From Prochilodus magdalenae (Eukaryota; Chordata; Actinopteri; Characiformes; Prochilodontidae), in the NCBI GenBank assembly GCA_024036415.1, contig JAMWET010001218.1:546001-610000 (forward strand): a stretch of 64,000 bases of DNA, written 5' to 3'. This document shows, one piece after another, positions 37,742 through 48,969 of the stretch. Every line of letters begins with the position of its first letter. Position 1 is the first letter of the stretch. The notes under the pieces are model-generated. The model was not told where the DNA came from. It made no database searches and saw only the letters and a program-made list of their open reading frames with translations. Made by a program: the position numbers and the translations under genes.

Positions 37742-38160
37742 ACAAAAGGCTTTCGCTTCTGAAGTTGTGTTTCAGATATTGATTTTGCAAACATGTAGTG
37801 CTTCATAACAACATTAGAATAACACTGACCTCCACATTTGTTTGTTGTCTTTGAAAGAAATGGCTCCCAAACAAAATATTTATTCTCTCAGGTCAGCTTA
37901 AGAAAACTCAAACTGTGTCTACATTGCAGCCACAATAAAGGAAAATGGCAAAACAAAAGGTCAGCATAGCTTTGGTCAGCAGGTACCTGTTTGTATGTGC
38001 TGCACTTGCCAAGCTGAAAATGTATGTTATGAATAGTTTATGAAGTTGAAACTAATAGGTGCTGTTTACGTAAGCAGTCACCATATTTGCAAATGACAAT
38101 CACTGTCTGTCTCATCTTGTTCTTTGTGTTGGAAATAAAAACCAGTATTCAACTTCCCTA
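37742..38160 (+). other. myom2: myom2 3' UTR with poly(A) signals
   Basis: AATAAA at 37934-37939 and at 38134-38139. The second is followed by a T/GT-rich segment and is the likely main site. Confidence 0.6.
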
Positions 38161-38852
38161 TGTGGGATTTCTTGTTCTTTTTTGAGCTTATTATGTCATG
38201 GTAAAAAGAACAATATGTATTATAGGAAGCAACCTGTTTCATACGCAAAGCTAATGCCCACCTAGTAGAATTAATTTCACAATTAATTACACATTGTTCT
38301 ATTAGTAAAATATCAGTGTGAATTATTTAAATTATTGTTTAAATGGTTATATAAGTTAAATATAAGTATAAAAATATAAAAGTCATGTCATTGCCAGATC
38401 ATACAGCCTCAAGGGTCTACTTTAGGGCCATTGTTCTAACTTTGGGCAGCTCTGCCTTAAACCATCCATTTAGCAGTTAATCTAGGCTCTGAGGAAAATC
38501 CAATCACAGGGTTTTGAATAATCATTAGAATTTCAGTAGACAAAAAAAGCTTTAAGAAAGCATACATTGCTATGTCCCTAAGCTCCTAAACTCCTTGTCT
38601 ATTGAAGCATTCAAACTTTGCTGATAAAATTCAAATTTCCTCTATGAAAGAAGGACAATCACAGCATAGAAGTTTCAGAAAAGACTCATTTTAAAAGATG
38701 GATAGTTATGAGTTTTTATTTCCCGTAATTAAATGGAGATCATGGCATCCTTTTAAGTCATTTGTATGATATACATACATGAGTGTGTTTGGTTCTCATT
38801 CTATTCTACATGGCACGCATGGAACCAATCATTAATCAGATTGAAAATTTAC
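38161..38852. other. Convergent gap myom2/lgsn and lgsn 3' UTR
   Basis: AT-rich with no ORF of note. On the minus strand an AATAAA (plus-strand TTTATT at 38715-38720) is a candidate lgsn poly(A) signal. That leaves about 550 bp between the two transcripts. Confidence 0.45.
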
Positions 38853-41800
38853 CTAGATAAAATATTCCAGGCTTTTGTTCCTGTCTGTATCTAGCTCCTG
38901 TGTTTCTATCTCAAGGCGTTTCATGGCAATGAAATACTGCACAAATGGCTCACCAAGTGCCCCACGAATCACGCTGTCCTCTGCCAATGTCTCTAAGGCA
39001 TCTTCTAGTTTAACTGGGACTGGAAACTGTTTCTGCTGGGCTGGAGCTTTGCTTAGAGTCTGATCTAGGGTGAGGTTACGCCTAACACCATCCAGACCAG
39101 CTGCTATAGTGGCTGCCAAAACAATGTATGGGTTTGCCATTGCTGAGCCAAGTCTGTTATCAATGTGAGGGTCCCGTCCACCATGGACCTTCACGTTAAA
39201 GGCACAACTGTTGTCATTGCAGCCGCAAGTGGCATAGAATGGGCGCTTTGAATCTTTGCCTTTAGTAAGCTGATTGCGGCAGCCAATGCCGGGTGCCATT
39301 AGGCAGCTCAAAGCTGGTGAGTGGTGGAGAAGCCCACTGAGCCATTTCTTGCCAATATCAGACAGCTCTGCAGTGCCTGAGTGAAAAAGACTTTTTCTGC
39401 CATTGGCATCCCATAGACTATGGGACAGCAATCCTGAGTTGTAGATGTTATCATCTGTGAGGAAGGTGGCAATGTAGTTATGCTTCCTGGCCATCTCTTT
39501 AATTCCAGTCCGAAAGGTGAAGGCACTGTCTGCAGCATCAATTCCAAACTTAGGCTTGAAACAGATCTCCATCTGTCCTGGACCACTGGCACTAGCAAAG
39601 CTGTCCACATCCACACCCATGTGGTACATCCCTCTGACAAGCTGCTGTAGGAATGGCAGGTCATGATTGCTCAGTAAGGTAGTGGCAGGGAAAAATACAA
39701 TTTTGGGGCCCAGTCGCTCTGGAGCTCCTAAGATACAGCATTCATATGTGAAGGAAGAATGAAGGGAGAACCCCATGCTTTGAAGCTGACCGAGCATCAG
39801 CTTAGCAATCAGGCGTGGAGAGGTGCGAAGTGGGGTCCCTGTGATGGTGCAAGGATCGCAAATTATACGAGCGGTTTGTTCAGCCCAGGGAAGGGCCCGG
39901 AAGGTGGAAAGATCAGGGATCAGAAGAACATCGCTGCTGAAATTGGCAGCAGTCGGATGATCAACCTCATTGTCTTTGGGGCTCAATGTCAGCTCCAGGT
40001 AGCTTCTAGGCATGGGCACACCATAAACAGCCTTTTCCTGTAATGCCAGTAATGGAATGATTAGTAGAGTTGTATGAGAAAGCTTGGGCCTATGTGGCCA
40101 GAGTACATTTTGGATGTACAACGAAGTGAATTTTTGAAAAAAGTAAATTCTGCAAATGTTAATACAGTTCCTTCATAATTCTTTTACCTAAAAATAGAAT
40201 AATAAATAGGTATTGTGCCATTTCGGATAAGTTTGGATATGCTGCTAAAGCTTTTGGGACTTTTTTCTACCCCCTCTGTGTTGCAGAATGTGTTTAGTTC
40301 TCCAGTTTTGGTCTCGCATGCACAGCAGACCTGGTCGAATATTTTTAAAGATGTTTAAGTCAGGGTCTGTAAAGGCCTTTTCAAAGGCTTCAGCTTGCAT
40401 TTCCTGAAGTACTTTATGGTGCATGTTTTTCAACTTTTGATTTATGGTCTTGTCATTGAAGCCAGCCTATTTTCAGCTTTAGTTTGACTGACTGTGTCAC
40501 ATTTGTTTCCAGAACCTTCTGATGTTTAGTGGGGTCCATTCTTCTATGTCACTGTAAAGTTTACTGTGCCCCTGGCTGTCACACAACCCACCTCCCTGCT
40601 TCCTCCATTGTTTCCAACAAATGTTGCTCCTCCTTTTTCCCCCAAACACAACTTTGAGGATTGTGGCCAAATAGTTCTACAGTATTTTACTTCATCAGTT
40701 TTTATTTACCATTTGTTTCCAAAATGTTTCTGCTTATGTTGATGTTTTGTTAGTACGCTTTAGACACTGCCTTTTGTGATAAAGTTGCAGGTAAGTTTTC
40801 TTCTAATGACTCACACACGCAGATCGTGTTTGTGCACACAGCACTGTGCAGTATAACAGTGGAAATTTATATATTTTATACCATTCTCCTGCTTTGTAGG
40901 CATCAGTTAGCTCAATTTTCAGATCCTTAGGTAGCTGCATACAAAAGACCATGGTTGCTGAGTGGGTTAAATTAAATTAAACAGAGTCAGAGAATTTAGG
41001 TTTGGTAGCTGTCACCAGCTGACAATTCCTTATGACAGTTTTGTATTGCCTAACCAGTCCTAATTAAAGTCTAACAAGTAAAATAGATTTGGAAACTTTA
41101 GAGCTGGAAGGGTGCCAAAACTTTTCCTCATTCTACAATTAATATTAAGTTAAGTTAACAGAATATAGTTGTGCATCAATATTTGCAGAAACCTTTATTT
41201 TCTAAACAATTTGCTGCAGATGTTGGACTTATTTGTTTTACACTTCATCAAAGTAAAAATGTAATTTGGCCACATACATACATCCATTGGTATAGTTTAA
41301 AATTATAAACATGAAAAAACAATAAAACAATAAGCAAAACTGCTTTGACACAAATGGCATCAATTAAGGACGGAAGTATTTACGTGGAAAAAGCGAGCTG
41401 GGACTGTCTTGGATCTTGATACGCCATGGAGATCTGTCGCCTCAAAACGGATAAAGCCAATATTCTCCCGATAAATCTGCTGTTTTATCTGTTCAACTTC
41501 CGTAATGAAGTTTTGCGATCCATGGGATTCTGTCTGTGTGTTGTCTTTGTTATCTATAGAGTATACCAAAAGTTAGAATAAGCAGTAAGACACAATAAAC
41601 AATAAATAACTAAATAAAAGTTGCTAACTGGGAACTCTAATAGAAAAAGTCAACATTTCAAGAAGCACACTGACCTGTCTGTGATGAAGTAGTGTCTACC
41701 CAGTGAGTTCTTTCACTGGTGGGTGACCTAAACCCAGATGGCCTGTTAGTATGACCATCGGTCCTAGATGACCCACCAGAATCCCAGTCAGACGAGGCAC

Positions 41801-42482
41801 CTTCCCTCAGTCTTGGGGTTCTTCTGTTGCTTGACAGAACAGGTTTAAAAGTTGTGAAGGACTTTGATGGTACCTCATCTGGTCTGCAATCCTTCCTCTG
41901 TCCAGGTGTGTGGCTGTGGGGACTAACTGTTCTGCCCTCATCCCTCTCTCGTGTATTGAGCAGGGAGCTCTCTCTTAATAGACTCTTCAGTTCTTCCATT
42001 GTTTCTTTAGAAACACCTCCTTCTATGGGGGGGTGGTTACCCTGGTGGTTTTCTCTACTCCACTCATCGTTAGTGGCATAGTCCTGATACTGGGATTCAG
42101 TGGAGACAGTCGGCTGACAGTGTGGGCCAATGGAAATTACAGTAGGTTTTTCAGTGGGGATTGGAGCAGAAAAATGAGTCTGGACGATGGGCATGGGAGT
42201 TCCTCTTCTGTCCCAGTCCGATGAGGCTGCAGGTTTACCGCTTACCTTCACGCCCTTCTTTCTGCTGTGGCTCATGCTGCCTCCATCTACTTGGTCTGAG
42301 TCCATGCAGGCTGTCTCCTAAATGAATGGGAGGTTAACAAGCGCACAGATCATTAGGTGTATTATTAATACATTTGTTATTAACGTACACTTCACTGATG
42401 TTACTCGAATGCCAAAAGACACTACATCCACAAAGAAACTTGAAAACTGTACCTTCTCTCGGGATGCTTCTGGTTTTTGCAT
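38853..42482 (-). CDS. lgsn: Lengsin (glutamine synthetase-like lens protein), complete
   Basis: Lens fibre protein of the glutamine synthetase superfamily. In vertebrates it is considered catalytically inactive and has a structural or chaperone role. Minus-strand exons: 42482-42453, 42317-41675, 41553-41384, 40037-38853 (TAG). The joins are in frame and give about 675 residues. The first exon reads MQKPEASREK. Exon 2 (about 215 residues) is low-complexity Ser/Thr/Arg-rich. Exon 3 carries the conserved FEATDLHGVSRSKT block. Exon 4 carries the synthetase-like domain (CDPCTITG, PGQMEI, GSAMANPYIVLAATIAAGLDG) and ends LEYFI as in human LGSN. Human LGSN is about 509 residues. The extra length lies in exon 2. 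Confidence 0.9.
40243..41125. mobile_element. Worn DNA-transposon relic in the last lgsn intron
   Basis: The ends AAAGCTTTTGGGAC (near 40247) and GTGCCAAAACTTT (near 41112) are imperfect inverted repeats. The interior has no intact frame. The 62-codon minus-strand ORF at 40245-40433 lies inside and matches no known family. Confidence 0.35.
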
Positions 42483-42561
42483 TGTCTCTTCAGTTTCCTA
42501 GTCCCAGTGGTTTCAAATTTTATGAGCTCCAAGTTGAAACAAGAGCTATGGCCGAGCACAT

Positions 42562-42569
42562 CTTTTATA
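42562..42569 (-). promoter_or_regulatory. lgsn: TATA box of lgsn
   Basis: Minus-strand TATAAAAG, 80 nt upstream of the ATG at 42482. A CCAAT motif on the same strand lies at 42670-42674, about 100 bp further up. Transcription would start near 42535, giving a leader of about 55 nt. Confidence 0.7.
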
Positions 42570-42574
42570 GGCCG

Positions 42575-43300
42575 CTGGTACAATGGTGACGGATTGGAAC
42601 ATTCTCTCTGCAAGCGTCCAGACTAAAGGGGTTCGCTCGCCTCACTGAAATGACCACGCTCTTTCTCTCATTGGCCAGCCCCATGAGCTGTCTAGGGTGT
42701 TCAATGTTCCATTGTATAGGAAGGCATAGCTGAAAACAATGCAGTGGATCAGCTTTTTGTACAGACCACTAAACATCATCTGTCAAACTTCTAGAAGGGT
42801 GTATTTCAGAACAGAGAGAAAGAAAATCTCACAAACACTGTCCAGACCAGAGGCTCCATATGCACAGCGACAGGGCACTAAATGCATACTGCAAATGCAT
42901 CCTGATTAGAGACTGCACATAACTTTACATGCACAGGGGCCACTCTCTTAAACACTGCACAGTGGACCCCAGCCTCACTGGTCTTCACGTTTCAGTCGTG
43001 ACAAGACCCTGGCGACACGTCCAGAAATGAATATTAAATGATGCACATCAAACTCGTGTTGTCCTTTTACGCAGGCAAAGTACTGTGACCTGATTTTGTG
43101 AAATGCGTCCCTCCCCTACTTCCAGGGTGCGGCTACTGCAAGCACGACCCAGGCTAGCTGTAACTGGTTGAAGCCGAGAGTCGCTTATTAGACACGACGC
43201 TCTCGCTGCAGCGGCTGTATGGTGAAAACCCACTTCAAATATTTCACGGCTTTCTTGGGACCGGCTTTATGGTTAAGCTACAATCTTCAATGAGTAAGCA
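42575..43300. promoter_or_regulatory. Shared upstream region of lgsn and ptp4a1
   Basis: Head-to-head interval. No TATA box is seen for ptp4a1. Its first non-coding exon may end at about 43307 before GTAAGT. No ORF here looks real. Confidence 0.4.
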
Positions 43301-43419
43301 TATTCCAGTAAGTACAAACGGACACGGTTCAAATGTGGTGATTTTATCCGTTGGGTATTTCATTAATCTTTTCTGGGTTTTACTTTAAATTATTTTCCAA
43401 ACGAGGTCATTGTGTTAGC

Positions 43420-43990
43420 CTGAAAGCTAGTTAACTAGCCTAGCATCTCAGCTAGCTCTAATGGCCGAGTGAAACAGCTAGCTAAATATACATGCTTATA
43501 TCCAGTTACCCTTCACATTTGTGTCGTGTATAATGCATGAAGTAATATTTATTATCTTTTCGCAGTTCATTACGTTTGTAATGTTGTTATATAGCTGGCT
43601 ATGGAGGTCTGTGCGCTACCGTTAGCGTCCGCCGGAGGATTAGTGTTCGCTGAAAATGGTGCTAATTCGTTGTAGGACGAGTGACAAACAAATACTCGGG
43701 CTTTCAATTGTGAAAAATGTTGTTCGTAATTACTTAAATTATCCATGTTCCTAAGAAATTTCTTTTTTCAGGTCACCCGACAGGTTGTTAGCTTTCTTGC
43801 CGCATCTGGGTTAGCTTAGCCCGGCTAGCAAATTCTTCCTTCGCGCGAGTCTTGTTCCTTTGTGAGGAAGCTGACTAGCTGGCCTTTTGTGTAGTTTCTT
43901 TAGTTGGCTTGTTAGCTTCCAGCTAACTAACTGTAGTTAGCTAGTTTAATTCACAGCTAATGTTATTGTGCTAGCCGCAAGTTATTTTCA
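43420..43990. repeat. Region dense in AGCTAG/GCTAGC words
   Basis: Words such as CAGCTAGC, TTAGCTAG, GCTAGC and TTAGCTT recur many times over about 570 bp in the presumed first intron of ptp4a1, without a fixed period. Confidence 0.6.
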
Positions 43991-44358
43991 GAATTCACCA
44001 GCTGGCTCAGCATAATGCAACGTGACTTCAATCTAAACTATTAAAGCGGATGTGAGCACGTAAAACAAGCCACGGCTCTACCATTCAGATTAGCAGTTTA
44101 TTGCTACATTATAAATAAATGAACACGTTTGTGAAGAGAAACGGTTACACCGTGTGTTGAATTCAAAGCCAGTTTTTGCGCTCTGTTAGTCGATACAAAT
44201 CCCCGATGACACCTGCGTGTCTGAGTCCAAACGACAGATTCACGGTATATCGGGCTCACTCGGATAAAAGCAGATCTGTGATGCTGTAGCAAGGGCACCA
44301 CCCTGTTTGTTTACCTGCCTCTGACCCCTCTACCTCTCTCTGCTTTGTGCCATTACAG

Positions 44359-44823
44359 CAGTTCTGTGGTGTATTGGGTCACACATTTATGGAGTTTCTG
44401 AAGGGCAGTGGAGACTACTGCCAGGCTCAGCACGGCGTATATGCAGAAAAGTGAACGGCGAGCCTTGCTACCTCACTGGAAGAGAGACTTGTGTGAGTGT
44501 TTTAACGTTGGCGGGATTGGACACGGAGAGCAGGCGTCCACAGCAGCCAGGCCGGTCTGGATGGGGTAAAAAATCTCCAGAAGTGCACTGCCCTTGTTGG
44601 CCCTCCGTCTCCTCGCTCACCAGAGGACCAGCCTTTTTTATTTATTGTTATTTTTTTATATTCATCTTTCCCTTTTTTCTTTTTTGCATTCCCAGCGTTT
44701 GCTATTTCCACCATCCTTTGGATGATTATTTTTTTCTGACTCTTTGTAGCAGAATTTTAATTTTTTCGGTTGGTAAAGTTTCCCCCATTTGAATTGATTT
44801 CGGTTCATTTTTCACTGAAAACC
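44359..44823 (+). other. ptp4a1: ptp4a1 5' UTR exon with upstream ORFs
   Basis: It starts after the acceptor CCATTACAG. uORF 1, 44389-44454: 21 codons, MEFLKGSGDYCQAQHGVYAEK. uORF 2, 44441-44569: 42 codons, beginning MQKSERRALL, overlapping uORF 1 in another frame. A minimal ATG-GGG-TAA lies at its end. The main ATG at 44824 has a strong context (AAAACCATGG). Confidence 0.55.
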
Positions 44824-45939
44824 ATGGCCCGTATGAATAGACCTGCCCCTGTGGAGATCACCTATAAAAACATGAGGTTCCTCATCACCCACAACCCCAC
44901 CAATGCCACTCTAAATAAATTCATTGAGGTGAGCCTCTATATATTGTTATTTGGCTTTATGCAGTTGTATGCAACTCGGCATTCAGTACATGCAGGTGAC
45001 ATACAAAGAATATGGCATAGTTGTTTACTGAATCTAACATATTTGACAAAGTGCCATAACTTTTGCACAGGCCAAAGTAAAATTCAGAAAGTAAACTGTA
45101 GTTATGCATTAAAATGTGCCCAAAGAAAAGCAGGTGTTCCCAAAGTTTTGCATACAACTGTATGCTCTATGACTTGCAAAGTTGATTGTTACCTCCTGCT
45201 AAAAGCCTGAAGTTTCAGTACTAAAATACTGAAGTTGTCCCTTAGAATAAGTATTTAGTGTTGCGAGTATTTCCTATTTTATACAAACTAGTATATTTTT
45301 GCAGTAATGTTACAGAGAAATAGAAGAAAGCCAGTAATAATCTCTAAAGCCAAGCCCTTTGGATTTTTTTGTCTTTTAAATGTGTTTTAATGATGTGCTG
45401 AAATCTCATTTGTGCAACCATCTGAAAGACATTCCATACTGGATTTGTTCTTTTAATAGGAACTGAAGAAGTATGGTGTGACAACTGTTGTTAGAGTGTG
45501 TGAAGCAACGTACGATGCCAACCTGGTGGCCAAAGAGGGCATTCAAGTTCTGGTAGGTATAGTCAAAAAAATAATTAGAGTAATATTAAACGCTATGTAC
45601 TGTATTACACAATGGAGCTGTAATACTTTATGTGCAGAATATAAATGTGGTCATTATATATACTTCTGTATCACTACTAAATGTATAGAAAATAAAATTG
45701 GCCCTGTGCTATGGACAGAATTTAAATCATTGTAACTGAGAAGGTACTGCTTTACACCTGTCTACTGAAACTGATGTATTCCATATCTTTTCTCTCAAAC
45801 ATTGTAGGATTGGCCATTTGATGATGGAGCTCCTCCTTCTAACCAGATTGTTGATGACTGGTTAAATCTGCTGAGGATTAAGTTTAGGGAGGAGCCAGGC
45901 TGCTGCATTGCTGTCCACTGTGTGGCTGGCCTTGGAAGG

Positions 45940-45978
<39 letters not shown>

Positions 45979-46536
45979 TGTGTCTGTGTAAAGAGATGAG
46001 TTTTATTGTTTATGTGCATTGCAAGTTCAAAAGTGTTTAGGAGTGTTAAGATCTTTTAGGATGCTGGACTACCATTCATCAGTATTTCAGAAATGTTGGG
46101 GCAGTTTTTAAGGTAAAGGTTGAATGTGTCTTTATGTGCTGTGTTTGGTGTGCTTTGTTTCCATAGGGCTCCTGTCTTGGTTGCCCTTGCTATGATCGAG
46201 TGTGGAATGAAGTATGAAGATGCTGTCCAGTTCATCCGACAGTAAGTTGTTTGCACCTATACTGACGTGTTTCAAAGCAGCTTTAAAACAAAACAGTGCT
46301 TGTTTATGACTGATGCATAATGCTACAATACTACCGTACAGGTAAAGTACAGTCTGTGACTAAAATGTGTAGTAGATTCTGAAGGTCAGTACAGTGATTG
46401 TGTATTTTTATGTATCAGGAAGCGCCGAGGAGCATTTAACAGCAAGCAGCTCTTCTACTTGGAGAAGTATCGTCCAAAGATGCGTCTTCGCTTCAAAGAC
46501 TCAAATGGCCATCGCAACAACTGCTGTATCCAGTAG
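44824..46536 (+). CDS. ptp4a1: Protein tyrosine phosphatase 4A1 (PRL-1), complete
   Basis: Small membrane-anchored dual-specificity phosphatase. PRL proteins bind CNNM magnesium transporters and influence growth. Exons: 44824-44928, 45460-45552, 45808-45938, 46167-46241, 46419-46536 (TAG). They give exactly 173 residues, the mammalian length. Visible elements: the WPFDDG loop with the general-acid Asp, the active site HCVAGLGR (C-X5-R, split by an intron in its last codon), the redox-partner Cys in VRVCEA, the polybasic segment [11 protein letters not shown] and the C-terminal farnesylation box CCIQ. Near identity to remembered human PTP4A1 makes this the safest call in the window. Confidence 0.97.
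45941..45987. repeat. (GT)n microsatellite at a donor site
   Basis: It begins directly at the donor of ptp4a1 coding exon 3 (exon end 45938). Confidence 0.9.
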
Positions 46537-46854
46537 AGCTTGTACACTAACCTTGCTGGAGTAGCATTATCCAAACGTTTTTCTCATCGAGAACTTGGCT
46601 CTCTTAATTGGTGAACATGTGAAAATACTGCTAAAGAAATTAATTTGTGTGTGAGTTTTCCCCTTTGTCTTGATTTTACATTGTGGCCACATTGTGTGGT
46701 TTGTTGGCGAGTTTAGAGTGCTTGTGTGTGCTTGTTAAAATTCGAAGAAGAATGCTAATGTGTTGCATTTCAGCCATTGGCTTTTTTTTTTTTTTGACAA
46801 GTCACAGGCGTGCCCCTCTGCCAAACAAAAGTCCAACAATGTTTTATCTTTATC

Positions 46855-46885
<31 letters not shown>

Positions 46886-47440
46886 CATGCAACATCACAA
46901 ATGTACAATTTAATACTTTGTCCTTTTTTGTGTTTGATGAACTCAAGTCCATAATGATGCCTGCCTTCCAATGGGTAATATTCAAATGCCTTATTACAAT
47001 GGAAAGAGGCCATTTCATGGGGGTAAGTCTACGGCATCTGGAGAAGTGAAACAGCTGGAGATGTGTAATGCAGCAAAATCATGAGTAAAAAAAATATCTA
47101 TGGAATACATGTCGGGAGGGGGGAGAATTGTATATGGACGGTGTGGGATCTAGTTTGTGTTGTTTATCCAGACTTTGTTTACTAATTACTGCCATGTCAA
47201 TAGTGTGACGTTTGTGTTTTGGCTTTAAACTGGACCTCTGCGATATTTTGTATGCCTTTTTATTTGATGTGCGTAACTTAATACTTGGATACTTGATTTA
47301 TGTACGGTATTTGAAATGTGTACTATTAGAATGGCTATTTATACTATCAGTGGGTATGTGTTTTAGTATAGTGAGAAGTTGTAACTGTTCACCGAATTGA
47401 GAGAGTACATAAAAAAAAAATAAAGAATACACTGAAATCA
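46537..47440 (+). other. ptp4a1: ptp4a1 3' UTR
   Basis: About 890 nt with T-homopolymers at 46783-46794 and 46856-46879. AATAAA at 47419-47424 directly follows an A run. Confidence 0.6.
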
Positions 47441-47639
47441 CGAGTTGTCTCTGCATGTGACATGAGGACAGCTTTTATGTAGTATTATACGTCCATGTTT
47501 CTTATCCAAAAACATGCAGAGTTTTATCAAAATCATTTATTTACCCCTTTTTTTTCACAAGTTTATGTGTAACATTGAACGTCTTGTAAAATAAATAATA
47601 GAAAAGTTCTAGCTACTTCTCCAAACACGGATAAAGTCC

Positions 47640-48190
47640 TTAAAGGGGAATTCCACCAATTACTGTATTCCAAATGTCTTATTAAATCCTTAAGGTCATT
47701 CATAATGAATTGATGTGGTCCCACTGTAGAGAAACTTAGACTCTTTGTTAAGGTGGTATGGAATGGAGCCTGGGGTCAACATGTCTACAACACAAGTACA
47801 GCCTTTTTATTTACTATCCAAAACAAGCAGTGAAGCCAAATGCATCTCCTGAGCGTTTATAAGTAATGTTGATGGTGGTAAATTGGTCATACATCTGGGG
47901 GATGTATGCCCTACATGTGTCCCTTCAGTGTAGATGGATTTAAATACATTTTAAGCCAAAACTTGGCCATAAAATGAGTCAGATGTATATAACCACAGTG
48001 TGTATATCTAACCACCACATGCCATAGCTTTTAGAGGGTTTATACATTATCTGTGGTCACCTCCAGTGTGAATAATTCAGTTTTTGTTTCTCCAGAATGG
48101 AGCATTTTGCACCATACCAGCCTGAATTACTTTGTTTAAATCTTAACCATGTAGATGTGTGTTTGATAGATTGGTGGAGTTCCCCTTTAA
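47640..48190. mobile_element. Non-autonomous TTAA-flanked DNA transposon
   Basis: The left end at 47639-47661 (CTTAAAGGGGAATTCCACCA) and right end at 48169-48191 are inverted repeats agreeing at 21 of 23 positions. TTAA stands at each edge and AGGGG...CCCCT inside. There is no transposase frame. piggyBac or Kolobok type. It lies between the convergent ptp4a1 and col9a1 genes. Confidence 0.75.
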
Positions 48191-48969
48191 GCCTCCTCAG
48201 TGCACCAAACCACACACTGAATGTAACTCCGTAAAATGCCCTTATCACATGGGACAGAAATGAAAATGCGGAGAAACGAACCATACAATGCATTTAAGTG
48301 TAACTTTTAGAGGAGCTGACAGTCTTACATATGTACATTCATTTATTATTTTTTTACACATGAAGTTTAGTGTTGGTTCTTGAAAGTAAGGCAGTGAGGG
48401 GGTGGAGCATGTGGAGAGCATGTAGTATAGCAGTAATTTTGAGGTCACAAAATACTGTATATTTACACTGAGTTCTACGCATGTGAATCATGTACAAACC
48501 TTTTTCATTTAGACTAATGTGACTATATAGGAATTATGTACGGAGAACAGCATCCATTTTTATTTTGCTTTCTCTTAAGATTGGAGTGCAAATGCACTCA
48601 CCTAGCAAACACATGTAGAGATACACTATGCACGATTTTGTAGGACTGGGTAATTTCATAGTATTGTCATGAGTGATGAAAAACAACCTGTATTGTGTAC
48701 CTGTCTTGTGTTAAAGGTCCATTTCTGCATATCAAAACCTATACAGCCCTCGATTTATCACAACATAAATGGCTCATAATCTCACATGGTAGATCTTCAA
48801 AGAAAACAAAACGGGCACAAGTCACACTGTCACGATGGCAATGAAGTACATAGCATATCCCTGCAAAAAAACCTTTGCTGGATACGGTTCTCTCCCTTAG
48901 TCTTTGAACGTTTCATGGCTGCAGATTCTGGTCTCAAGCTTGCAAACCCGTGTATAATTATGTGTTCCT
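48191..48969 (-). other. col9a1: col9a1 3' UTR region
   Basis: Non-coding after the col9a1 stop on the minus strand. A minus-strand AATAAA (plus TTTATT at 48342-48347) is a candidate poly(A) signal. The exact end cannot be fixed. Confidence 0.4.
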
